Below, in pieces: positions 8,107 to 12,815 of a stretch of DNA of 12,815 nucleotides. The stretch's first letter is position 1. Each line of letters opens with the position of its first letter. Position numbers and translations under genes: made by a program. The DNA comes from Limisphaerales bacterium (lineage in GTDB: Bacteria > Verrucomicrobiota > Verrucomicrobiia > Limisphaerales > UBA11358): positions 4,960-17,774 of the forward strand of contig PKZR01000369.1 of the NCBI GenBank assembly GCA_003133815.1, in the 5' to 3' direction. The notes beneath the pieces are model-generated. The model was given only the letters and a program-made list of their open reading frames with translations. It had not been told where the DNA came from and ran no database searches.

Positions 8107-8823
8107 TCATCCCCACTTCTCAGTTTTCATCTGTTCCTTGGGCACGCCCATTCCCTGCAACACGACGTGCTCGGCAAATTCGACCAGTTCGTTTGGCCCA
8201 CACGCATAAAAAACAGTGTTGTTGAGATCGAGAACGTGCTCCTTCACCCATTCCGGAGTCATGCGTCCGCGCCGTCCGCCCCAGGGGTCGTTCTCGTCCA
8301 GCCGCGTGCAGGTCACGTAGAAGTTGAAGTTCGGATTCTCCAGTTCCAACTGGTGAAATTCCGGCTGGAAAATAATGCTGCGCGTCGTGCGTACGCTGTA
8401 AAGCACCGTGATTTTCGTGTCCAGTTTCCGGCGCGTTGCCTCACGCACGAAACCGCGAAACGGCGTCACGCCCGACCCGCCGGCAATGCAGATGAGATGC
8501 TTGTTCGGCTCGAAAACCGGAAGGAACTTGCCGACCGGCGGAATGACAAACAATTTGTCACCCGCCTTGGCCCAATCCACGATGCGCGTCCCCATCTTGC
8601 CATCGCGCTTGATGGTAACCTCGAAAAAACCGCGATCCAACGCGCAGGAGGAAAGCGAGTAGGCGCGTTTGTAATTGGTGGTATCCGGCCAATAAAGCGT
8701 GATAAACTGGCCGGTCTTGAAGTCGGGATTGTAGCCGTCCGGCCATTTAAGCTTGAGGGTCTTCGTGTCGGGCAGCTCCATCGTGACTGACTCAACGAGC
8801 ATTTCGAGGATTTCTTTGGCCAT
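8107..8823 (-). CDS. Ferredoxin-NADP reductase-like FAD oxidoreductase
   Basis: A 238-residue flavoprotein of the FNR superfamily that moves electrons between NAD(P)H and a redox partner. Residues 1-100 form the FAD-binding barrel with RAYSLSS (53-59, the RxYS flavin motif). Residues 105-238 form the NAD(P) domain with GGSGVTPFRGF (115-125) and YACGPNE (206-212). The protein ends KTEKWG, so there is no attached [2Fe-2S] ferredoxin or globin domain; a separate partner must accept or donate electrons. The start was set at the ATG at 8821-8823 (MAKEILEM) rather than an upstream TTG, because the 18 extra residues do not look like the family. The upstream 204-bp gap is AT-rich and holds a candidate promoter. 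Partner and pathway are unknown; no oxygenase component is beside it. Confidence 0.9.
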   Translation of the reverse strand: MAKEILEMLVESVTMELPDTKTLKLKWPDGYNPDFKTGQFITLYWPDTTNYKRAYSLSSCALDRGFFEVTIKRDGKMGTRIVDWAKAGDKLFVIPPVGKFLPVFEPNKHLICIAGGSGVTPFRGFVREATRRKLDTKITVLYSVRTTRSIIFQPEFHQLELENPNFNFYVTCTRLDENDPWGGRRGRMTPEWVKEHVLDLNNTVFYACGPNELVEFAEHVVLQGMGVPKEQMKTEKWG

Positions 8824-8889
8824 AATTTTTTTTGAAGTTAGTGAATTTTTAAAAGGACGGCAAGCGCGTCGTAACAATCATTTGATAGC

Positions 8890-8919
8890 GTCATATCTTC
8901 ATTACATCATGCCAGACAA
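8890..8919 (-). promoter_or_regulatory. Candidate sigma-70 promoter for the FNR-like gene
   Basis: On the minus strand, TTGTCT (plus-strand 8914-8919, 4/6 to TTGACA) is 18 bp from TATGAC (8890-8895, 4/6 to TATAAT), about 65 bp upstream of the ATG at 8823. It lies in a markedly AT-rich 204-bp gap (8824-9027), where chance matches are frequent. No clear terminator for parA is seen in the same gap. Confidence 0.3.
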
Positions 8920-9027
8920 CTTGCACGAAAGACCCTCCATAATTTGCGAAATAGAGAACAGTTATTGTCATTAAGCGTATAACATTTGCTACTACTCAAA
9001 AGTAATAAACCTTATTTTATGCCTGAA

Positions 9028-9807
9028 TCATGCCGCATTGGATCGCTCCAATACTTCCTGGGCAAGGAGTTCATACGCCGCCGAGCCGGAACTGTATTTG
9101 TCGTAATGGATGATCGGTTTGCCGAAACTTGGCGCCTCGGCGAGCTTGGTGCCACGAGGAATTACGGTCTCAAAAACTTTTGTTCCAAGGAGGTTGCGGA
9201 CTTCGCCGACGACTTCATTGCACAGCTTCGTGCGGCCGTCGAACATCGTCATGACGACGCCGAAAATTTCCAGACGCGGGTTGACGCCTGCATCGCGCAA
9301 CTGGCCCAATACACGATTCATCATCGAAATACCCTCAAGCGCGTAATATTCGCATTGCAGGGGCACGAGCAGTCCGTCGCTGGCGGCAAATGCGTTCAGC
9401 GTGAGAATGCCCAGCGACGGCGGGCAGTCGATGATAATCAAATCAAAACGCTGTGAATCGAGAACAGGCTGAAGCGCTTGGGACAGACGTTGTAAATGAT
9501 TTTCCATCCGAGCCATTTCCAGGTCTGCAGCACACAAATCCACTTCGCTCGGAATCATTTCCAGCCGCTCAAAAGCCGTAGGCCTAATTTTTTCGAGCAA
9601 GCTCCCCTCACCCAGCAAAACCCGATAAGCGCTGGCTCCTTCGATTTTTTCCAAGCCGACGCCGCTGGTCGCATTGGCCTGAGGATCAAGGTCAAACAAC
9701 AGCACTCGCTGGCCGAGCGAGGCGAGGCAGGCGGAAAGATTGACGGCGGTGGTTGTTTTCCCGACTCCGCCTTTTTGGTTGGCGACAGCGATGACTTTGG
9801 TTGGCAC
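9028..9807 (-). CDS. parA: ParA/Soj-type chromosome-partitioning ATPase
   Basis: Deviant-Walker ATPase that binds DNA as an ATP dimer and drives segregation or positioning of chromosomes or large cargo. With the GTG start at 9805-9807 the protein has 259 residues and begins MPTKVIAVANQKGGVGKTT, as Soj proteins do. The deviant Walker A has signature Lys12 and P-loop Lys17, switch I DLDPQAN is at 39-45 and Walker B IIIDCPP ends at 130. A TTG at 9843 would add 12 residues unlike the family. Preceding AGG about 7 bp before the GTG supports the shorter start. It is the last gene of the sigma/anti-sigma run, 74 bp after the anti-sigma stop. The expected parB does not follow, and no parS-like site was found. 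It could be a chromosomal Soj with a distant ParB, or an orphan that positions other cargo. Confidence 0.95.
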   Translation of the reverse strand: MPTKVIAVANQKGGVGKTTTAVNLSACLASLGQRVLLFDLDPQANATSGVGLEKIEGASAYRVLLGEGSLLEKIRPTAFERLEMIPSEVDLCAADLEMARMENHLQRLSQALQPVLDSQRFDLIIIDCPPSLGILTLNAFAASDGLLVPLQCEYYALEGISMMNRVLGQLRDAGVNPRLEIFGVVMTMFDGRTKLCNEVVGEVRNLLGTKVFETVIPRGTKLAEAPSFGKPIIHYDKYSSGSAAYELLAQEVLERSNAA

Positions 9808-9856
9808 TGGCCTGATTAAATGAAAAATGCGGCGGCGATTCAAGCGCGCACCGCGA

Positions 9857-9882
9857 ATTTAGAAATAAATTTATTTCTAAAT
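9857..9882. promoter_or_regulatory. 26-bp perfect AT-rich palindrome before parA
   Basis: Every base from 9857 to 9882 pairs about the centre 9869/9870; each half is ATTTAGAAATAAA and its complement. It begins 50 bp upstream of the parA GTG and overlaps the last stop-codon base pair of the upstream membrane-protein gene. It could be an operator for a dimeric regulator of parA, or, as RNA, a weak A/U hairpin between the two genes. It has only two G-C pairs and no separate T-run, so a classical terminator is less likely. Confidence 0.6.
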
Positions 9883-10391
9883 CAATTGCTTGGAATCGTA
9901 AAACTGGCCTGCTGTGCAAGCGAATCCTGTTGGCCGAACAATGAGGCGACGGGCTGGAGGCTGGAGGCTGGATTGGTGTTATCCGGCGCGAGCATAATTT
10001 GTCCGACAGCCGGGGAAATTGGTGAAGCCGGTGAAACCGAGACAAGCGGAGTGGAATTATCCGCCACCTGTGTTGTCACCAGCGGCTGTGACGCGGAATA
10101 ATCTGGCCGCTCAGCGAAGACAATCCCGAAAACGAGCACCAAACAAAGCGCGAGAGCAAATGAGCCTGTATATGCCGGCTTGGCTTCAAAAACCTGAAGA
10201 AACTTCAACAACCACGGAGCCTCAGAAAAAAGTCTTTCCGCTGCGGTCACCGGCTCCCGGGCTTCACCCGCACGGATGCGCAAAAGAACCTGGCTCGAAA
10301 AATTATTGAAATATCCGGGCGGCGGGATCTCGCGTTTTTTAAACGCGAGCAGACGCTTGAGCGACTCAAAGTTATTTTCGTTTTCGTTCAT
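9882..10391 (-). CDS. Single-pass membrane protein, probable anti-sigma factor
   Basis: A 169-residue protein whose role is inferred mainly from position: its ATG lies 1 bp after the stop of the ECF sigma gene. Residues 1-72 are hydrophilic with basic clusters (LKRLLAFKKRE, VLLRIR), and a PPPGYFNNFSSQV motif at 23-35. One membrane helix spans about 75-93 (GSFALALCLVLVFGIVFA). The remaining residues are Ser/Pro/Thr-rich and, by the positive-inside rule, outside the membrane. There is no HxxxCxxC zinc motif, so it is not a zinc-type anti-sigma domain. The expected model is that the N-terminal part holds the sigma factor at the membrane until a signal is received. A 3x GGCTGGA repeat lies within the coding region (9952-9972). 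The gene is real; the function is an inference. Confidence 0.75.
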   Translation of the reverse strand: MNENENNFESLKRLLAFKKREIPPPGYFNNFSSQVLLRIRAGEAREPVTAAERLFSEAPWLLKFLQVFEAKPAYTGSFALALCLVLVFGIVFAERPDYSASQPLVTTQVADNSTPLVSVSPASPISPAVGQIMLAPDNTNPASSLQPVASLFGQQDSLAQQASFTIPSN

Positions 10392-10392
10392 T

Positions 10393-11004
10393 TTATTTCA
10401 GATAATCGGCCAATTCCGCCTGCATCTGCTGCCGTGCATAAAACAACCGCGACCGCACCGTTCCTATGTTGCAATTCATGACTTCCGCAATCTCTTCATG
10501 CGACTGACCCTGGACATCGTGCAAAACGACGACCAATCTATGTGGTTCAGACAGCTTCAGCAACGCCTCGTTCAATTTTTTTTGCAATTCCGTAAGTCCG
10601 GCGGCGCGGCGCGGCGTATTGTCGGAAATCAACGCAATCAGGTCGGTATCGTGCTCGGCATTGAAATCAATGTCATTCAGGCTCATGTGCGTCCGGTTCT
10701 TGCGCTGTTTGAGGAAATTGATCGTCTTGTTGACCGCAATCCGGTAGATCCAGGTGTAAAAAGTCGAGCCTCCCTTGAAGGATTTCAACGCCTGAAACGC
10801 CTTGATGAACGATTCTTGCGCGAGGTCGTTGGCGTCCTCGTGGTTGCTCGTCATGTGATAGATCGTCGCGTAGATGCGCTCCTGATAGCGTTTTACGAGA
10901 TCGTCGTAAGCCTGCAGGTCGCCCTTGCGCGCGCGCCGCACCAACTCGGATTCCTCCTCCGGCGCGGGCGACTCCGTTTCCGTGCGTTCAACTGATTCGG
11001 CCAT
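10393..11004 (-). CDS. ECF-family RNA polymerase sigma factor (RpoE-like)
   Basis: Alternative sigma factor of 203 residues that directs RNA polymerase to stress or envelope promoters. Region 2 spans about 18-102: EEESELVRRARKGDLQAYDDL, then NHEDANDLAQESFIKAF (the region 2.2 core-binding signature) and STFYTWIYRIAVNKTINFLKQRK (2.3-2.4, DNA melting and -10 recognition). After a linker, region 4 (140-197) holds the helix-turn-helix HEEIAEVMNCNIGTVRSRLFYAR. Two ATGs compete, at 11010 and 11004; the latter was chosen because its distance from the AAAG of the ribosome site is better and it gives MAESVER. The preceding prenyl synthase stop is only 5-11 bp upstream, which indicates translational coupling. 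A probable membrane anti-sigma factor follows 1 bp after. The regulon cannot be read from here. Confidence 0.95.
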   Translation of the reverse strand: MAESVERTETESPAPEEESELVRRARKGDLQAYDDLVKRYQERIYATIYHMTSNHEDANDLAQESFIKAFQALKSFKGGSTFYTWIYRIAVNKTINFLKQRKNRTHMSLNDIDFNAEHDTDLIALISDNTPRRAAGLTELQKKLNEALLKLSEPHRLVVVLHDVQGQSHEEIAEVMNCNIGTVRSRLFYARQQMQAELADYLK

Positions 11005-11015
11005 AATCATGGTCT

Positions 11016-12068
11016 TTACATACAAACAGCCAAGGCGCCGGTTTGTTGCGCAAGAAAATCGGCCAGCTTGAACAACCCTGCGCGGCCATCCGTTTCCGGC
11101 AACACGCGCAACGCCCCGCGCGCCTGTTCCAGATATTTTGCGATGACATCCAGCGACGGCTTGAACGTCTCGTATTTGACCAGCAATTCATTTACGCCGC
11201 CAAGATTTTTAGGCTGCCATTCCTGAATCAAACCTTCCAGATGCAAGCGATCGCCTGCATTCGCGCGCTCCCAGGCCAGCAGCACCGGCCATGTCAATTT
11301 CCCCTTCGCCAGGTCTGTGCCGAGCGACTTGCCTGCCGCAGATTCCGAGCCGAACAAATCCACGCAATCGTCATAAACCTGATACGCCGTGCCGAACGCC
11401 GCGCCAAACTCGCGCAACGCCGCGCGCTGCTCCGGTTTTGCATTTCCGATAAATGCCGCCATGTCGCACGAAAGCGTGAACAGCTCGGCGGTCTTCATCT
11501 CGATGACGCGAAAGTATTCTTTCCGGGAAAGTTCAAAATTGCGGCGGTTCTGCGTCTGTAAAATTTCGCCGGTGCAGACCGTGTTCGTCGCCATCGCCAC
11601 CGCCCTACAGACTTCCGGCGTCGGAAAATTCGCCGCCAGCTTCAACGCCTGCGCAAACAGGCAGTCGCCAAACAACACCGCGATTTCATTGCCCCAATTC
11701 GCCGCCAGCGTGAGCTTGCCGCGCCGAATTTCCGCCTCATCCATCACATCGTCGTGGACGAGCGTGGCCAGATGCACCATTTCGATGATGACAGCCGCCG
11801 TGACGTGGGCGTCCATGATTTTGCCGGTGGAACTCGCCGCGAGCGCGACGAGCGTGGGGCGCATGTGCTTGCCGCTGCCGTTGAGTGCGTGCTCTGCATA
11901 AGGGACCACCTGCGGGTCAAATTCGCGGGCCTGCTGTATCAAACATTGGTTGACCGCCTTTAAAAACGGCTCCACATGTTCCACGATTTGTTTCCAGGAA
12001 ACATTTGAGTTTTCACCTCGCGGGCCGCTTGAGTCGGGCCTCGCCACTTTTGATTCAGCAGCCAGCAT
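11016..12068 (-). CDS. Polyprenyl (long-chain) diphosphate synthase
   Basis: Trans-prenyltransferase that extends an allylic diphosphate with isopentenyl diphosphate, probably making the side chain of a respiratory quinone. GSGKHMRP (64-71) binds IPP. The first aspartate-rich motif is DDVMD (106-110) and the second DDCVD (233-237). GTDLAKGKLTWP (250-261) follows. The residue five before the first motif is Ala101, as in octaprenyl/heptaprenyl synthases, so a long product is likely. The ATG at 12068 gives 350 residues, slightly long: IPP motif Lys67 is about 20 residues later than usual and the first 25 residues look unstructured. A GTG at 11984 with GGAAA before it is an alternative start. A GTG at 12116 also keeps the frame but lies upstream of the candidate promoter. 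It heads a run with the sigma and anti-sigma genes. Confidence 0.93.
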   Translation of the reverse strand: MLAAESKVARPDSSGPRGENSNVSWKQIVEHVEPFLKAVNQCLIQQAREFDPQVVPYAEHALNGSGKHMRPTLVALAASSTGKIMDAHVTAAVIIEMVHLATLVHDDVMDEAEIRRGKLTLAANWGNEIAVLFGDCLFAQALKLAANFPTPEVCRAVAMATNTVCTGEILQTQNRRNFELSRKEYFRVIEMKTAELFTLSCDMAAFIGNAKPEQRAALREFGAAFGTAYQVYDDCVDLFGSESAAGKSLGTDLAKGKLTWPVLLAWERANAGDRLHLEGLIQEWQPKNLGGVNELLVKYETFKPSLDVIAKYLEQARGALRVLPETDGRAGLFKLADFLAQQTGALAVCM

Positions 12069-12075
12069 TCGCCTG

Positions 12076-12104
12076 AATCTACTTTCGCAGCGCGAACGAG
12101 TCAA
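12076..12104 (-). promoter_or_regulatory. Candidate sigma-70 promoter of the prenyl synthase/sigma run
   Basis: On the minus strand TTGACT (plus 12099-12104, 5/6 match) is exactly 17 bp from TAGATT (plus 12076-12081, 4/6). It lies just after the pnp terminator, where a new promoter is needed. Expected transcription start is about 12068-12070, which coincides with the ATG at 12068, so the message could be leaderless or the true start codon could be further in. Confidence 0.55.
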
Positions 12105-12124
12105 ACTCCATGTCACAGTTCTGT

Positions 12125-12162
12125 AAAAAAGAAAAGGCGCGGACAGCCTTCGCCGTCCGCGC
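12125..12162 (-). terminator. Intrinsic terminator after pnp
   Basis: Read on the minus strand, the 8-bp stem GCGCGGAC / GTCCGCGC (plus 12155-12162 with 12137-12144) closes a 10-nt loop. It is followed directly by CTTTTCTTTTTT (plus 12125-12136). It begins about 20 bp after the pnp stop codon, so it ends pnp transcription before the prenyl synthase gene. Confidence 0.9.
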
Positions 12163-12163
12163 T

Positions 12164-12177
12164 CATTGAATTCAATG
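12164..12177. repeat. 14-bp perfect palindrome between pnp stop and its terminator
   Basis: CATTGAATTCAATG is its own reverse complement. It sits in the 20-bp space between the pnp stop and the terminator stem, directly before the latter in transcription. It may add a small hairpin to the 3' end of the pnp message or be a chance or operator site. Confidence 0.5.
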
Positions 12178-12182
12178 GCGGA

Positions 12183-12815
12183 TTATTCCTTCTTCGCCAT
12201 TTCCTGGTCGCGCTCCTGCATGGCGGCCTTGCGCGACAAACGCACTCGGCCTTTTTCGTCCACGCCGAGGCATTTGACGGTGATGTCGTCGCCAACCTTG
12301 ACGATTTCCTCGGTCTTCGCGACGCGGAAGTTCGCCAGCTCGCTGATGTGGACCAAGCCGTCCTTGCCGGGCAGGAATTCGACGAACGCGCCGAATTCCT
12401 TCACGGTGACAACCTTGCCGCGATAAATCTTGCCGATCTCGGCTTCCGCCGTCATGCCTGTGATTGCTTCGCGGGCGATCGTCATGCCTTCCGCCGAGAC
12501 GGAGAAAATGTTGACCGTGCCGTCGTCCTCGATGTTGATCTCGCAGCCGGATTCCTCGACGAGGCGCTTGATGTTCTTGCCCCCCGGCCCGATGAGCGCG
12601 CCAATCTTTTCGGGATTGATGCGGATGACCTCGATGCGCGGGGCGTATTTGCTCAACTCCTTGCGCGGGCCGGAGAGCGTCTTGGCCATCTCGGCCAGAA
12701 TGTGCAGCCGGGCGACGCGGGCTTTTTCCACGGTCTCCACCATGAGCGCGAAGGGAATGCCCTTGAGCTTGAGGTCGAGCTGGAAGCCGGTGATGCCCTT
12801 TTCCGTGCCGGCGAT
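12183..12815 (-). CDS. pnp: Polyribonucleotide nucleotidyltransferase, C-terminal part (5' truncated)
   Basis: Phosphorolytic 3'-5' exoribonuclease of the RNA degradosome. The frame is open to the right edge, so the two RNase PH cores are mostly outside. The visible start, IAGTEKGITGFQLDLKLKG, is the end of the second core and matches the family's AGTEKGIT signature. Next come LMVETVEKARVARLHIL and then the KH domain (PRIEVIRINPEKIGALIGPGGKNIKRL with the GxxG loop GPGG). The S1 RNA-binding domain follows (GKIYRGKVVTVKEFGAFVEF, LPGKDGLVHISEL, VRLSRKAA). It ends in a short polar tail (MQERDQEMAKKE), a little shorter than in enterobacteria. A strong intrinsic terminator follows. In many bacteria pnp lies just after rpsO and controls its own mRNA; that part is not visible here. 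Confidence 0.97.
   Translation of the reverse strand: MAGTEKGITGFQLDLKLKGIPFALMVETVEKARVARLHILAEMAKTLSGPRKELSKYAPRIEVIRINPEKIGALIGPGGKNIKRLVEESGCEINIEDDGTVNIFSVSAEGMTIAREAITGMTAEAEIGKIYRGKVVTVKEFGAFVEFLPGKDGLVHISELANFRVAKTEEIVKVGDDITVKCLGVDEKGRVRLSRKAAMQERDQEMAKKE

Noticed and set aside
8824..10391. parS site or parB gene near parA
   Set aside because: No sequence like TGTTTCACGTGAAACA was found on either strand, and the gene after parA is a flavin reductase, not ParB.
10276..10995. A 239-codon plus-strand open frame
   Set aside because: It lies opposite the ECF sigma and anti-sigma genes, whose protein motifs are unambiguous; the plus-strand translation has no family features.

Overview
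The window looks like a chromosomal piece of a GC-rich heterotrophic bacterium. The gene styles and the short GC-rich hairpin repeats between genes fit a Verrucomicrobiota/PVC-type genome, possibly close to Pedosphaera. That assignment is an inference; no rRNA is present to confirm it. Both edges cut through genes: bioB on the left and pnp on the right.

Left part (1-4130, + strand genes). The 3' end of biotin synthase (bioB) is followed 15 bp later by an AT-richer gene for an unrecognised protein with a HEPN-like R-x4-H motif. A 340-bp gap (1521-1860) is packed with REP-type palindromes of at least three families, including a large nested inverted repeat. Next come a cytoplasmic leucine-rich-repeat protein with a very acidic tail and then a 416-bp gap. 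That gap holds a 42-bp tandem repeat of about 6.5 copies whose unit junctions form small hairpins.

Middle (4134-8823). A secreted GH43 arabinanase-like enzyme with a C-terminal ricin-type lectin domain (- strand) is divergent from an M14-family metallocarboxypeptidase (+ strand). The carboxypeptidase converges on a - strand pair: gcvT (glycine cleavage T protein), then a hemerythrin-type diiron protein. Upstream of gcvT lies a stand-alone ferredoxin-NADP-reductase-like flavoprotein. This section points to polysaccharide use, peptide processing, one-carbon metabolism and redox/oxygen chemistry.

Right part (9028-12815, all - strand). In transcription order: the pnp 3' end (KH and S1 domains), a clear intrinsic terminator, and a candidate sigma-70 promoter. 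Then comes a tightly packed run of long-chain polyprenyl diphosphate synthase, ECF sigma factor, single-pass membrane protein (probable anti-sigma factor) and ParA-type ATPase. The first three genes are separated by only 1-11 bp, so they are probably one transcript. A 26-bp perfect AT-rich palindrome separates the anti-sigma gene from parA, and no parB or parS is visible.

No CRISPR array, tRNA, rRNA, prophage or transposase gene was seen. The most unusual material is in the noncoding repeats (1521-1830 and 3817-4110), the 26-bp palindrome before parA, and the isoprenoid synthase/sigma/anti-sigma/ParA gene cluster.
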